Shown here: piece after piece, positions 17,662 through 27,341 of the stretch
Layout: every line of letters begins with the position of its first letter
How positions within the stretch are numbered: the first letter of the stretch is position 1
Assembly: GCA_934183355.1 (NCBI GenBank)
Contig: CAKPST010000026.1
Location: 1 to 29,547, forward strand
DNA: 29,547 nucleotides
DNA from: an uncultured Prevotella sp.
GTDB taxonomy: Bacteria > Bacteroidota > Bacteroidia > Bacteroidales > Bacteroidaceae
Direction of reading: 5' to 3'
Position numbers and translations under genes: made by a program
Notes under the pieces: model-generated
The model's input: only the letters and a program-made list of their open reading frames with translations
The model's database searches: none
What the model was told of the DNA's origin: nothing

Positions 17662-18372
17662 ATGGCATTTATTGATTATTACAAAATATTGGGTGTCGAT
17701 CGCAACATTCCGCAAGATGAGGTGCGTGAGGCTTATCGTAAGCGTGCCAAGCAGTTTCATCCCGACTTGCATCCTAACGACCCCAAGGCTAAGGCTAAGT
17801 TTCAGGCTTTGAACGAGGCTTATGATGTTATATCCGACCCCGACAAGCGTAGCAAATACGACCAGTATGGCGAGAAATGGCGCGAGGCTGACGCTTATGC
17901 TAAAGCTGGCGGTGGAGCAGGGGCTAATGGTGGCAACTATTATTGGAGTTCTGACGGCAGCTCTGGTGGCTCGCCGTTTGAGGGTTTCGACTTCTCTGGA
18001 TTCAGTGGCGAAGGTGGTGGTTTCTCAAGCTTCTTCCAAGATTTGTTTGGAGCTAAGGCGGGTAGGGGACGCGGCACACGCTCGCGCAGCACAATGCGTC
18101 AGAACTCGGGCGAGATGAATGCCAGCGTAAACATTGACCTCTATACAGCTTTGCTTGGCGGAGAGGTGATAATACAGCTCGGCAATGGACAGAAAGTGAA
18201 ACTAAAGGTAAAGCCTGAGACACAGAATGGCACTAAGGTTCGTTTGCGTGGCAAGGGCTACGATCGTGGTGATGGCACAATGGGCGACTTGATAATAACC
18301 TATAACGTGACATTGCCAACCAATCTGACAGAAAGACAAAAGGAATTGTTGAAGGAAATGAGAGGCGCATAA
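17662..18372 (+). CDS. shortened CbpA-like J-domain co-chaperone
   Basis: A 236-residue J-protein: J domain 1-70 with HPD at 33-35, Gly/Ser/Phe-rich linker about 83-125, a basic Arg/Ser-rich stretch (RGRGTRSRS, 135-143), then one C-terminal beta-domain 153-236 (NIDLYTALLGGEV, RLRGKGYDRGDGTMGDL, LTERQKELLKEM). That last block matches C-terminal domain II plus the dimer tail of CbpA/DnaJ proteins. The zinc domain is absent, as in CbpA, but domain I is absent too; relatives usually have about 300 residues. It probably still stimulates DnaK. Its gene has a strong Shine-Dalgarno, and the gap upstream is full of repeats. No cbpM neighbour is present. Confidence 0.88.
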   Translation: MAFIDYYKILGVDRNIPQDEVREAYRKRAKQFHPDLHPNDPKAKAKFQALNEAYDVISDPDKRSKYDQYGEKWREADAYAKAGGGAGANGGNYYWSSDGSSGGSPFEGFDFSGFSGEGGGFSSFFQDLFGAKAGRGRGTRSRSTMRQNSGEMNASVNIDLYTALLGGEVIIQLGNGQKVKLKVKPETQNGTKVRLRGKGYDRGDGTMGDLIITYNVTLPTNLTERQKELLKEMRGA

Positions 18373-18392
18373 AGCCAATCATATAAAATAAA

Positions 18393-18438
18393 AAGAGGGT
18401 GCACCAAGAGTCTTACGAGACTGTTGATGCACCCTCTT
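18393..18438. terminator. bidirectional terminator between the cbpA-like gene and the transporter
   Basis: AAGAGGGTGCA at 18393-18403 pairs perfectly with 18428-18438 (11 bp), with an inner AGTCT/AGACT stem in the loop. + tail is CCTTTTATTCTTA and - tail is TTTATTTTATATG. The genes are convergent and both tails are T-rich. Confidence 0.85.
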
Positions 18439-18451
18439 CCTTTTATTCTTA

Positions 18452-20149
18452 TTATCCGCAGCAGAACAATACTATCAACTGCGCTGTGAAGATGCGGAGG
18501 AACATACTCAATGGGTAAACTGTAGAGTAGCCGATGGCAGGAGCCTCACGCGAGCATATAGAGTTGGCGTAAGCCAATGCTGGTGGGTCGGTGCATGTAC
18601 CGGCAAGCATACCCATGATGGTGAAGTAGTTGAACTTGAACTTCATTCGTGCTATGACACCAATGATAAGAATTGGTATGATGGTGATGAGGAAACCTGT
18701 TAATACGTACATCAAGCCGTCGCCCTCTACCACGGTGTCCCAGAAGTGTGCACCTGCCTTGATGCCTACACTGGCAAGGAAGAGCACCAAACCTATCTCG
18801 CGGAGCATCATATTGGCTGATGTCGTGGTGTAGGTGTTGAGTTTCATGCGGTGGCCGAAGCGACCGATGAGGATGGCGATAATAAGCGGACCGCCAGCGA
18901 TACCGAGCTTCAATGGTACTGGCATTCCAGGAATAGCGAATGGGATGCTACCGAAGAGAATACCAACGATGATGCCGATGAAGATAGTGGCGATGTTAGG
19001 ATGGTCGAGACGCTTAACAGAGTTGCCCATAACTTCTGAAATGCGGTTTACATTGTCTGTAGGACCAACAACGAGAATCTTGTCACCTACCTGGAAACGG
19101 TAGTTGCGTGATGCGAAGAGATCCATGCCCTGACGCGAGATGCGTGTGACGGTTACTCCATAAACGCTTGAGAAGTGCATCTTGCCAAGTTCCTTGCCGT
19201 TCATTGACGGGTTGGTGATGACGATGCGCTTAGAGATAAGAGGCTGAGTGCTCTTGCTTTCCTCCCAAGGCTTGGCTATCTCTGGGCCGATAAATGCCTT
19301 GATAGCCTCGGCGTCAACGGCGGCACATACTACGAGTACCTCGTCGCCCATCTGGAATACGTCAGAAGAATTAGGGATGATGACCTTGTCCTCGTGGAGC
19401 AGACGTGAGAAAACTACGTCGCGGTTCAAGAACTCATTGATTTGCTTCACTGTACGTCCAGCCAAGTAGGTGTTGTCCACCTTGAGGTGCATCTGTAGAG
19501 GCTTGGTGTGAACATTGTCGCCTTCTTCCTCGTTGAGTTCTTCCTCTTCCTCCTCAAGCTTGGTGCCAGTGATGAAGCGCACAGCGATAGTGGCTCCGAT
19601 GATGCCGAGCACACCGAGAGGATAGGCGCAAGCATAGCCTGCTGCAATCTGTGGCATAGTGCCGTTGGCTGCCTTCCATACTGACTCAAGAGCCTCGTTG
19701 GCTGCACCAAGACCAGGAGTGTTGGTGACAGCACCATAGAGAGTGCCCACCATCATTGGTAGGTTGGTCTTGTCGTTGGTGTCAAAGAAGATGTAGTAGC
19801 AAGCAAACATCACTGCCACGTTGAGCAGTACCAATGATGTAGAGAGAAGGTTGAGTGTGACACCGCCCTTCTTGAAGCTCTCGAAGAAACCAGGACCTAC
19901 CTGCAAACCAATGCAGAATACGAACAGAATAAGTCCGAAGTCCTGTATAAAGCTAAGGATGTTCACAGGGGCAGTAAACCCGATGTGGCCGGCTACAATA
20001 CCAGCAAAAAGCACGAATGTAACACCGAGTGAGATGCCGCCAATCTTAATCTTGCCTAATAATATACCAATGGCAATGACTATGGCATATAATATAGCAA
20101 TGTGGGCAACGGACTCGGTATTTGTGAATAAATTAATAATCCAATCCAT
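18452..20149 (-). CDS. AspT/YidE-family transporter with two TrkA-C domains
   Basis: A 565-residue inner-membrane protein. N-terminal membrane half (about 15-195), a very acidic stretch (199-210, mostly E), two TrkA-C (RCK_C) regulatory domains (about 218-290 and 300-375), and a C-terminal membrane half (about 385-565). The two membrane halves carry matching motifs, [18 protein letters not shown] near 135-152 and [18 protein letters not shown] near the C-terminus, consistent with internal duplication. The best known relative is the aspartate:alanine exchanger AspT, but many family members have unknown substrates, and no substrate can be assigned here. It lies 150 nt behind proS with a hairpin in between. 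Confidence 0.9.
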   Translation of the reverse strand: MDWIINLFTNTESVAHIAILYAIVIAIGILLGKIKIGGISLGVTFVLFAGIVAGHIGFTAPVNILSFIQDFGLILFVFCIGLQVGPGFFESFKKGGVTLNLLSTSLVLLNVAVMFACYYIFFDTNDKTNLPMMVGTLYGAVTNTPGLGAANEALESVWKAANGTMPQIAAGYACAYPLGVLGIIGATIAVRFITGTKLEEEEEELNEEEGDNVHTKPLQMHLKVDNTYLAGRTVKQINEFLNRDVVFSRLLHEDKVIIPNSSDVFQMGDEVLVVCAAVDAEAIKAFIGPEIAKPWEESKSTQPLISKRIVITNPSMNGKELGKMHFSSVYGVTVTRISRQGMDLFASRNYRFQVGDKILVVGPTDNVNRISEVMGNSVKRLDHPNIATIFIGIIVGILFGSIPFAIPGMPVPLKLGIAGGPLIIAILIGRFGHRMKLNTYTTTSANMMLREIGLVLFLASVGIKAGAHFWDTVVEGDGLMYVLTGFLITIIPILIIGVIARMKFKFNYFTIMGMLAGTCTDPPALAYANSICSREAPAIGYSTVYPLSMFLRIFTAQLIVLFCCG

Positions 20150-20206
20150 TGTTTATGAATGTTAGTGAAAAATAAGTTTAGATAGTAATCTTCTAAATTC
20201 AGTTTA

Positions 20207-20271
20207 AGGTGAGGCGGTGCAGGGTAGTGGCTTCAATATGTCTACATTGTAGCCACTACGCCGCATCACCT
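20207..20271 (-). terminator. hairpin between proS and the transporter gene
   Basis: 20207-20232 and 20251-20271 form a bulged stem: AGGTGA/TCACCT, GCGG/CCGC, then after a short bulge GTAGTGGCT/AGCCACTAC. It lies 29 nt downstream of the proS stop on the minus strand. The following sequence TAAACTGAATTT is a weak tail. Probably the proS terminator. Confidence 0.6.
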
Positions 20272-20299
20272 ATACTCAATTCGTCTGTAAACCTTCTTG

Positions 20300-21781
20300 T
20301 TAGTAGCTGCGTGCGATGATTACGCGCTGAGTTGCAGGCTTGCCTGAAACCATGTCAACACCAGGTGTCTGCTCGAACATGAATGGTACGCAACGTATAG
20401 TTGCCTGTGTGTCTTCCTTGATTTTAGCCTCAGTCTCGGCTGTGCCGTCCCAGTGGCAGAGGAAGAATCCACCGTCCTTGATGCGCTCCTTGAACTCCTC
20501 GTAGTTGTCGCACTCGTAGATGTGAGCGTTGCGATAGGCGAGAGCCTTCTGGAAGATGTTCTCCTGAATAGCGTCAAGCAGCTCCTCGATGTACTTGGCG
20601 ATGCCCTCAATAGAGCGAGTCTCCTTCTCCAAAGTGTCGCGGCGCATAATTTCGATAGTGCCCTCTTCGAGGTCGCGTCCACCCATTGCGAGGCGAACAG
20701 GAACACCCTTAAGCTCGTAGTCGGCAAACTTGAATCCAGGACGCTTGTTCTCTGTGTCGTCGTATTTAACGCTGATGCCAGCTGCACGCAACTCGTTGAT
20801 GATAGGTGTGAGCTTCTCGGTGATGGCAGCAAGCTGCTCTGAACCCTTAGAAATAGGAACGATGACAACCTGTATAGGAGCCAACTTAGGAGGTAATACA
20901 AGTCCGTTGTCGTCAGAGTGAGTCATGATGAGAGCACCGATAAGACGTGTAGACACACCCCATGATGTGGCCCAAACGTATTCAGGCTTGTTCTCCTTAT
21001 TAAGATAAGTAACATCAAAAGCCTTGGCGAAGTTCTGACCGAGGAAGTGGCTTGTGCCACTCTGCAGAGCCTTGCCATCCTGCATCATAGCCTCGATGGT
21101 GTATGTGTTCAATGCTCCGGCGAAACGTTCGGTCTCGCTCTTAACACCCTGTACTACAGGTACTGCCATCCACTTCTCGGCGAAGTCGGCATATACGTGG
21201 AGCATCTTCTGTGCTTCTGCTTCAGCCTCTTCCTTTGTGGCGTGAGCAGTGTGACCCTCCTGCCACAAGAACTCAGATGTGCGGAGGAATGGGCGTGTGC
21301 GCATCTCCCAACGCATAACGTTGCACCACTGGTTGCACATGAGAGGGAGGTCGCGATAAGAGTGTATCCAATTCTTGTATGTATTCCAGATGATGGTCTC
21401 AGAAGTAGGACGTATGATGAGCTCTTCTTCGAGCTTAGCTGAAGGGTCTACCTCGATAGCAGTCTTGTCCTCGTTGGTGCGCAGTCTGTAGTGAGTAACT
21501 ACTGCACATTCCTTGGCAAATCCCTCTACGTGCTCTGCCTCACGGCTGAAGAACGATTTCGGAATAAGCAGTGGGAAATAAGCGTTCTGTGCTCCTGTCT
21601 CCTTGAACATGAGGTCGAGTTGGTGCTGCATTTTCTCCCAGATGGCATAGCCATAAGGTTTGATGACCATACATCCGCGCACAGCAGACTGTTCAGCGAG
21701 GTCGGCCTTGGTAACAAGGTCGTTATACCACTGGCTGTAGTTCTCTGAGCGCTTTGTCAGTTGTTTTAATTCTTTTGCCAT
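20300..21781 (-). CDS. proS: prolyl-tRNA synthetase, type 3 (short form)
   Basis: Charges tRNA-Pro with proline. At 493 residues it is the short archaeal/eukaryote-like type found in Bacteroidetes; there is no editing insertion between motifs 2 and 3. Class II features: motif 1 region [15 protein letters not shown] near 38-52, the [12 protein letters not shown] block, motif 2 [20 protein letters not shown], and the motif 3 segment [12 protein letters not shown]. The anticodon-binding domain follows and the protein ends in RVIIARSY, with the C-terminal tyrosine usual for this type. Codons are strongly biased, in line with high expression. It shares the upstream intergenic region with the divergent OmpA lipoprotein gene. 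Confidence 0.96.
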   Translation of the reverse strand: MAKELKQLTKRSENYSQWYNDLVTKADLAEQSAVRGCMVIKPYGYAIWEKMQHQLDLMFKETGAQNAYFPLLIPKSFFSREAEHVEGFAKECAVVTHYRLRTNEDKTAIEVDPSAKLEEELIIRPTSETIIWNTYKNWIHSYRDLPLMCNQWCNVMRWEMRTRPFLRTSEFLWQEGHTAHATKEEAEAEAQKMLHVYADFAEKWMAVPVVQGVKSETERFAGALNTYTIEAMMQDGKALQSGTSHFLGQNFAKAFDVTYLNKENKPEYVWATSWGVSTRLIGALIMTHSDDNGLVLPPKLAPIQVVIVPISKGSEQLAAITEKLTPIINELRAAGISVKYDDTENKRPGFKFADYELKGVPVRLAMGGRDLEEGTIEIMRRDTLEKETRSIEGIAKYIEELLDAIQENIFQKALAYRNAHIYECDNYEEFKERIKDGGFFLCHWDGTAETEAKIKEDTQATIRCVPFMFEQTPGVDMVSGKPATQRVIIARSY

Positions 21782-21848
21782 TGTTATTTAATTGAATTTG
21801 TTAATGTTCTTGTTTCTTTTGTTAGTTGCAAGACCTTAATTTGCACTG

Positions 21849-21856
21849 CAAAAATA
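21849..21856 (-). promoter_or_regulatory. candidate -7 box of proS
   Basis: On the minus strand TATTTTTG exactly matches TAnnTTTG and is followed by CAGTGCAAATT. It lies about 67 nt upstream of the proS ATG. No convincing -33 box is present at 19-21 nt. Confidence 0.35.
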
Positions 21857-21874
21857 CAAAAAAATGTTGTAATA

Positions 21875-21906
21875 TTGCTACTCTATAGAAAAAACCGCTA
21901 TCTTTG
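21875..21906 (+). promoter_or_regulatory. promoter of the OmpA lipoprotein gene
   Basis: TTG at 21875-21877 and TATCTTTG at 21899-21906 (exact TAnnTTTG) are 21 nt apart. The start codon lies 60 nt downstream. Confidence 0.6.
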
Positions 21907-21966
21907 CACCTATAAAAGCGTTGAATAACGCAAGAAACATGGTTTTTTAACATTAGAATTGATAAA

Positions 21967-22641
21967 ATGAACAAAGTAAAAGGTATGGCTTTGACAATGG
22001 GCGTTCTTGCCGTTGTAAGCTGTGGTACAAATCAGGGTACAGGAGCATTGATTGGTGCCGGTGGCGGTGCCCTTGTTGGTGGTATTATTGGTAAGTTGGC
22101 TGGCAACACAGCAGTTGGTGCTGCTATCGGTGGTGCAGTAGGCGCAGGTACAGGCGCTATCATTGGTCGTCATATGGATAAGGTTGCCGAGCAGGCTAAG
22201 CAGGTGGAGAACGCTAAGGTAGAGAAGGTGACAGACGCTAACGGCTTGGAGGCTGTTAAGGTGACATTCGATTCGGGTATTCTCTTTGCTACAAACAAGG
22301 CCGACTTGAATACAAACTCTAAGAATGCATTGGCTAAGTTCTCTAATACATTGAAGAACAACAATCTCCTCTCTGTAGATATCTATGGTCATACAGACTC
22401 TACAGGTAATGATGGCATCAACTTGCCTCTCAGCAACAAGCGTGCTCAGAGCGTTGAGAACTATCTGAGAAGCTGTGGCGTTTCTTCTTCACAGTTTAAG
22501 AACGTGTCGGGCAAGGGTAGCTCTGAGCCTGTAGCTTCAAACTCAACTGTAGAGGGTCGCAAGCAGAACCGTCGTGTAGAGGTGTATCTCTATGCAAGCA
22601 AGGAGATGGTGGATGCTGCTAATGCAGGTACATTGAACTAA
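21967..22641 (+). CDS. OmpA-family lipoprotein with glycine-zipper region
   Basis: A 224-residue outer-membrane lipoprotein. The signal peptide ends in a lipobox with C19 (AVVSCG). Residues about 24-67 are a glycine-zipper region (IGAGGGALVGGIIGKLAGN and repeats) that may insert in or span a membrane. Residues about 95-212 are an OmpA C-terminal domain: VTFDSGILFATNKADL, then GHTDSTGNDGINLPLSNKRA with the Asp and Arg that bind diaminopimelate in peptidoglycan. The protein likely tethers the outer membrane to the cell wall, like YiaD-type lipoproteins. It has its own promoter and is followed by a terminator just before mtgA. Confidence 0.93.
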   Translation: MNKVKGMALTMGVLAVVSCGTNQGTGALIGAGGGALVGGIIGKLAGNTAVGAAIGGAVGAGTGAIIGRHMDKVAEQAKQVENAKVEKVTDANGLEAVKVTFDSGILFATNKADLNTNSKNALAKFSNTLKNNNLLSVDIYGHTDSTGNDGINLPLSNKRAQSVENYLRSCGVSSSQFKNVSGKGSSEPVASNSTVEGRKQNRRVEVYLYASKEMVDAANAGTLN

Positions 22642-22666
22642 GATATAAATAATTTTTTATGATAAT

Positions 22667-22706
22667 AGGAATTAAGACAGTGTCTTAGGATGCTGCCTTA
22701 GTTCCT
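22667..22706 (+). terminator. terminator hairpin after the OmpA lipoprotein gene
   Basis: AGGAATTAAGACAG at 22667-22680 pairs with CTGCCTTAGTTCCT at 22693-22706 (13 of 14 pairs, one of them G-U). The tail is TGTTTGTATAT. It lies 25 nt after the stop codon. The TTG at 22706 is part of this structure, which argues against it as the mtgA start. Confidence 0.7.
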
Positions 22707-22717
22707 TGTTTGTATAT

Positions 22718-23461
22718 ATGGTATTTGGTATTGTTTCAAAAATCATACGTTGGGCATTAGCTCTATTCTTTAGCTCCACAATACTTGCAGTAGTGGCTTA
22801 TCGGTTTATTCCGGTGTATGTGACGCCATTAATGGTGATACGTTGTTTTCAACAGGCTGCTGACGGAAAGACTATAAGAATGCATCATAGCTGGACTTCG
22901 CTCGACAAGATTTCGCCGCATCTGCCTGTTGCGGTGATGGCAAGCGAGGATCAACGCTTCCTGTTGCATCATGGTTTTGACTTTGATGCTATAGAGAAGG
23001 CAGCGCGACGCAATCGTTCAGGAGTGGGCAACAAGCATGGTGCGAGCACTATCTCGCAGCAGACAGCAAAGAATGTGTTCTTGTGGCCAGGTCGCAGTTG
23101 GACTCGTAAGGGATTTGAGGTGTATTTTACAGCCTTGATAGAAATTCTATGGAGCAAGCATCGTATTATGGAGGTGTATCTTAACTCTATAGAGATGGGC
23201 GACGGAATTTATGGTGCTGAGGCTGTGGCAGAGCACCATTTTGACAAACAGGCTAGCGAACTATCTCGTTCGGAATGTGCCTTGATAGCTGCAACTCTAC
23301 CTAATCCGCGTAAGTTTGACAGCAGTTGTCCAAGTGCATACATGCGTGCACGCAGAGGAAAAATAGAGCATGAGATGAAGTTTATCCCTTCTTTTCCAAA
23401 GGAAGGCGAGGACTATGACCCAAATACAACATCTGGAGGTGTGTATCACCGTAAGAAATAA
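22718..23461 (+). CDS. mtgA: monofunctional peptidoglycan glycosyltransferase
   Basis: Polymerises lipid II into glycan strands at the outer face of the inner membrane. From the ATG at 22718 the protein has 247 residues with one N-terminal membrane anchor (about 7-30). It has the GT51 motifs: [13 protein letters not shown] with catalytic E77, [15 protein letters not shown] at 108-122, and the [29 protein letters not shown] block. There is no transpeptidase domain, so it is the monofunctional type. A TTG at 22706 in frame would add four residues but falls in the upstream terminator hairpin, so I prefer the ATG. The helicase gene follows 28 nt later, probably on the same transcript. Confidence 0.94.
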   Translation: MVFGIVSKIIRWALALFFSSTILAVVAYRFIPVYVTPLMVIRCFQQAADGKTIRMHHSWTSLDKISPHLPVAVMASEDQRFLLHHGFDFDAIEKAARRNRSGVGNKHGASTISQQTAKNVFLWPGRSWTRKGFEVYFTALIEILWSKHRIMEVYLNSIEMGDGIYGAEAVAEHHFDKQASELSRSECALIAATLPNPRKFDSSCPSAYMRARRGKIEHEMKFIPSFPKEGEDYDPNTTSGGVYHRKK

Positions 23462-23489
23462 TATCAACACTTAAATAAAGTTACCACCA

Positions 23490-25871
23490 TTGGAAACTCT
23501 TCTCTCTTCACTGAATCCAAGCCAGCGTGCCGCTGTGGAGTATCTTGATGGTCCGGAACTGGTTATCGCTGGTGCTGGATCGGGCAAGACCCGTGTCCTT
23601 ACGTATAAAATATCCTATCTGTTGCATCGTGGTTTTAAGCCATGGAATGTTCTTGCACTTACGTTCACCAATAAGGCGGCGCGTGAGATGAAAGACCGTA
23701 TAGGCTCACTTGTGGGTGCAGATGTGGCTCGTTATCTCAATATGGGTACGTTCCATTCGATATTCTTGCGTATCTTGCGTGCTGAGTCTGAGCATATTGG
23801 GCTTAAAAACAACTTCACGATATACGACGACTCTGACTCAAAATCGTTGGTGAACTCTATTGTTAAGGAGATGCAACTTGACGACAAGCAGTATAAGGCT
23901 TCTGTCGTATTGTCGCGTATCGGTATGGCTAAGAATAGTCTTATAACGCCAGACATGTATCTTGCAGATGGGTCGCTTATGGAGCGTGACCATCGTAGCA
24001 ATATGCCTAAGCTGGGTGAGATATATCGTCGTTATGCGCAAAGAAGTCTGTTGGCTAATGCTGTTGACTTTGATGATATGTTGTTGTTCACATATATATT
24101 GTTTCGCAATCATCCAGATGTGTGCAATAAGTATTCAGACAGGTTTAAATATATTCTTGTAGACGAGTATCAAGACACCAACTATGCGCAGCAATGCATA
24201 CTAACGCTTCTGGCGCGTTCTAACAGCAACATCTGTGTGGTGGGCGATGATGCTCAGAGTATCTATGCTTTCCGTGGTGCCAATATAGACAATATGCTCA
24301 ACTTTCAGAGCATTTTTAGTGAGGCAAGGTTGTTTAAACTTGAGCAGAACTATCGCAGTACGCAGAATATTGTGAATGCTGCCAACTGCTTGATAGGGCA
24401 TAATCAGCGTCAGATAAAGAAGACTGTATTCAGTGAGAATGCCCAAGGCGACAGGGTGACAGTGAATGTAGCTTATTCTGACAGAGAGGAAGCGTCGGTG
24501 GTATGTGGCGAGTTGCGCAGACTACATCTGCGTCATGGCTTGGAATATGGCAACGCAGCAATACTTTACAGGACTAATGCACAAAGTCGCCTGTTTGAAG
24601 AAGAGTTGAGGCGCGAGAATATTCCGTACAGGATATATGGTGGAATGAGTTTCTATCAGCGTAAGGAGATAAAGGATGTTATTGCTTATTTCCGTCTTGT
24701 AGCCAATCCAGATGACGAGGAGTCGCTGAAGCGTATTATAAATTATCCCAAGCGTGGTATTGGAACCTCGTCAGTAGACAAACTTGTGGCTGCTGCACGT
24801 CTGCATGGTGTGAGCCTGTGGACGGTGGTGGACAATCCTGTGATGTATGTAGAAGGTCTTGGAACGGCTGCTGCCAAGAAGATAGTGGCTTTTCATGACA
24901 TGATGCAAGTGTATATTGACGCCAACACTGTCGTTGATGCTTATACTTTGGGAAAGCGTATTGTAGAGGAAACAGGGCTTTCGCATGAAATATTTGCTGA
25001 TGGTTCGGAGGAAGGACGTGACCGCAAGGAGAATGTTGAGGAATTTATGTCAGGTCTGCATGACTTTGTAGACACTAAGCGCGAGGAAGATTATGGCGAC
25101 GAAGTGTATATTGCAAACTTCTTGCAGGAGGTGGCTTTGGTTACTGATGCTGACAAAGATGAAGACGCAGATTCGGGAAATGCTTCTGGTGTAGTAGCTC
25201 CTGACAGGGTTTCGCTGATGACCATACACGCTTCTAAGGGATTGGAATTCAATACGGTGTTTATCGTTGGAGTGGAAGAAAATCTGTTTCCAGGTCCGCG
25301 TGCATGTGAATTTCCGAGAGAACTGGAAGAGGAGCGTCGCCTGTTTTATGTTGCAATAACTCGTGCAGAAGAGCGTTGCTTTATTTCTTGTGCCAAGAGT
25401 CGTTACCAATATGGCAGTTTGATGTTCAATCAACCGAGTCGTTTCTTGAGAGAGATAGACCCTAAGTTGCTGGATGTGAATGGACGTTTGGGGTCTGTAA
25501 GCACGTCTTATGACAACAATCCGTCAAGAGATGTGCCGATGAGAGGCGTTAATGCCAATGTGTCGAGGATAAGAATGCCTCAGGCTGATATTCCAAATCC
25601 GTCGCGATTTAGACGAATTTCTGCGTCAGCGACATCTGGAATGAGTCGCAGTTCGGCATCAAGCATGACATCATCAAGAAACGAAACGAATGCTAAGGCT
25701 ACGTCGGGGCTGTTGGTGGGAATGACCATAGAGCATCAGAGATTTGGCGTTGGCAAGGTTGTGAGTATAGATGGAGCTGGTGAGAACGAAAAGGCTACTG
25801 TCGACTTTGAAAATGCAGGAAACAAGACTCTTCTTCTGAAATTCGCAAGATATAAGATAATAGAAAGGTAA
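23490..25871 (+). CDS. UvrD/PcrA-type superfamily 1 DNA helicase
   Basis: ATP-driven 3'-5' DNA helicase of repair and replication restart. Length is 793 residues. Helicase motifs in order: Q-motif LNPSQRAAVEY, Walker A AGAGSGKT at 27-34, LTFTNKAAREM, Walker B VDEYQDTN, motif III GDDAQSIYAFRGA, motif IV LEQNYRST, motif V TIHASKGLEFNTVFIVG, motif VI YVAITRAEE. The C-terminal 50 residues (MTIEHQRFGVGKVVSIDG) match the PcrA/UvrD Tudor-like domain that contacts RNA polymerase in relatives. The start is TTG, because no ATG or GTG lies between the upstream stop at 23472 and LNPSQ. A low-complexity Ser-rich segment lies near 710-735. Whether it is the main UvrD or a PcrA paralogue is open. Confidence 0.95.
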   Translation: METLLSSLNPSQRAAVEYLDGPELVIAGAGSGKTRVLTYKISYLLHRGFKPWNVLALTFTNKAAREMKDRIGSLVGADVARYLNMGTFHSIFLRILRAESEHIGLKNNFTIYDDSDSKSLVNSIVKEMQLDDKQYKASVVLSRIGMAKNSLITPDMYLADGSLMERDHRSNMPKLGEIYRRYAQRSLLANAVDFDDMLLFTYILFRNHPDVCNKYSDRFKYILVDEYQDTNYAQQCILTLLARSNSNICVVGDDAQSIYAFRGANIDNMLNFQSIFSEARLFKLEQNYRSTQNIVNAANCLIGHNQRQIKKTVFSENAQGDRVTVNVAYSDREEASVVCGELRRLHLRHGLEYGNAAILYRTNAQSRLFEEELRRENIPYRIYGGMSFYQRKEIKDVIAYFRLVANPDDEESLKRIINYPKRGIGTSSVDKLVAAARLHGVSLWTVVDNPVMYVEGLGTAAAKKIVAFHDMMQVYIDANTVVDAYTLGKRIVEETGLSHEIFADGSEEGRDRKENVEEFMSGLHDFVDTKREEDYGDEVYIANFLQEVALVTDADKDEDADSGNASGVVAPDRVSLMTIHASKGLEFNTVFIVGVEENLFPGPRACEFPRELEEERRLFYVAITRAEERCFISCAKSRYQYGSLMFNQPSRFLREIDPKLLDVNGRLGSVSTSYDNNPSRDVPMRGVNANVSRIRMPQADIPNPSRFRRISASATSGMSRSSASSMTSSRNETNAKATSGLLVGMTIEHQRFGVGKVVSIDGAGENEKATVDFENAGNKTLLLKFARYKIIER

Positions 25872-25921
25872 TGTTGCCGATATTTTCTCGGTTATCGTGC
25901 ACATATATCGTTTTTTTTCGA

Positions 25922-25929
25922 TAATTTTG
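25922..25929 (+). promoter_or_regulatory. candidate -7 box of the barrel-protein gene
   Basis: TAATTTTG exactly matches TAnnTTTG and is followed by CAGAC. It lies about 110 nt upstream of the ATG at 26039. The -33 region is not clear. Confidence 0.4.
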
Positions 25930-26038
25930 CAGACAATTCTGTATAAGAAGGTTTATAATCAACATATTGGGCATTGATGGATGACATTCGTGCCGATAGA
26001 AAAACAATTATTCTAAATTAATAATTAGAGTTAGAAAA

Positions 26039-27325
26039 ATGAAGAAAATACTCTTTGCTGTCTCCATGATTGCCGCGTCTTTGTCCGCTTATGCGCAGAG
26101 TGGAACAAATTCTCCGTATAGCCAATACGGACTTGGAACACTCGCTGAACCATCTACAGGTTTTAATCGCGGTATGAATGGACTGGGTTTGGGCTTTCAT
26201 GAACACAACCAGATAAACAGCCTTAACCCTGCGTCTTATGCCTCTATCGACTCATTGTCGTTTATCTTTGACGCTGGAATATCAGGACAGATAACCAACT
26301 ATAGCGAGGGTAACGCTAAGGTGAACGCTCAGAACGCCAATTTCGAGTATATCGTAGCTGGTTTTAGAGCAGCTAAGCACTTGGGTGTGAGCTTCGGTAT
26401 ATTGCCATACTCAAATATAGGCTATCAATATTCTAATACCAATCGTATTGGTTCGGATGTTTCGGGAAGTTCTTCTACTTCTTATGTCAACAGCTATCTT
26501 GGAACGGGTGGTCTGCATCAGATTTATCTTGGTGTTGGATGGATGCCGGTCAAGGGACTTTCGGTAGGTGTTAATGGTTCGTATCTGTGGGGCGACTACA
26601 ACAGAGCTATTATCAATTCGTACACAGACAGCTACGTGAACACTCTGTCACGTTACTATACTGCTTCAATTAATAGCTATAAGGTGGACTTCGGATTGCA
26701 GTATACAAGCAAACTTACGAAGAAGGATGCTTTGACAATAGGTGCAACTTACAGCTTTGGTCATAAACTGGGAGCAACACCTGAATGCAGCGAGATTTCA
26801 AACAACTCTCAGACTGCTGTTTCGGACACAACAATACATAAGGGACTTAGCGAACTCTCTATTCCGACAGTGTATGGTGTGGGTGTGATGTGGAACAGAA
26901 GCAACATATTTAAGATAGGTGTCGACTACGAACTTCAGAAGTGGGGCTCAGTAGAAGCTACTCGATATGAGGGAATGGATGGTCATGGTCTGTCGTACAA
27001 AGACCGTCATAAGCTTACTATAGGAGGTGACATCTGCCCACAGGAGAACGGCCGCAACTTCTTTAAGCGCATACATTACCGTTTTGGAGCATCTTATGCT
27101 ACCAACTATATGAATATAAACGGACAGAATGGACCGAAGGAGTATAGCGTAAGTGCTGGTTTCGGCATCCCAGTAATGAATGCTTATAACAACCGTTCGC
27201 TCCTGAATATCTCGGCACAATGGGTGCGTCAGGACTGCAAGACATTTGTTACAGAAAATTCGTTCCGCATCAATATCGGACTGACATTCAACGAACGTTG
27301 GTTTGCTAAGTGGAAGATGGAATAA
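26039..27325 (+). CDS. probable outer-membrane beta-barrel protein
   Basis: A 428-residue protein with a Sec signal peptide (MKKILFAVSMIAASLSAYAQ, 1-20) and a body of alternating polar/hydrophobic strands rich in Gly, Tyr, Ser and Asn, with an aromatic-rich C-terminus (LTFNERWFAKWKME). The order SPYSQYGLGTL, NPASYASID and the PYSNIGYQYS block recall the FadL/OmpP1-like barrel set of Bacteroidetes, but I cannot name its substrate. It lies 16 nt upstream of lptC on the same strand, so the two are co-transcribed; this suggests an envelope role. Barrel assignment is by composition and context, not by a diagnostic motif. Confidence 0.75.
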   Translation: MKKILFAVSMIAASLSAYAQSGTNSPYSQYGLGTLAEPSTGFNRGMNGLGLGFHEHNQINSLNPASYASIDSLSFIFDAGISGQITNYSEGNAKVNAQNANFEYIVAGFRAAKHLGVSFGILPYSNIGYQYSNTNRIGSDVSGSSSTSYVNSYLGTGGLHQIYLGVGWMPVKGLSVGVNGSYLWGDYNRAIINSYTDSYVNTLSRYYTASINSYKVDFGLQYTSKLTKKDALTIGATYSFGHKLGATPECSEISNNSQTAVSDTTIHKGLSELSIPTVYGVGVMWNRSNIFKIGVDYELQKWGSVEATRYEGMDGHGLSYKDRHKLTIGGDICPQENGRNFFKRIHYRFGASYATNYMNINGQNGPKEYSVSAGFGIPVMNAYNNRSLLNISAQWVRQDCKTFVTENSFRINIGLTFNERWFAKWKME

Positions 27326-27341
27326 AAAATAGATAGTAGAA

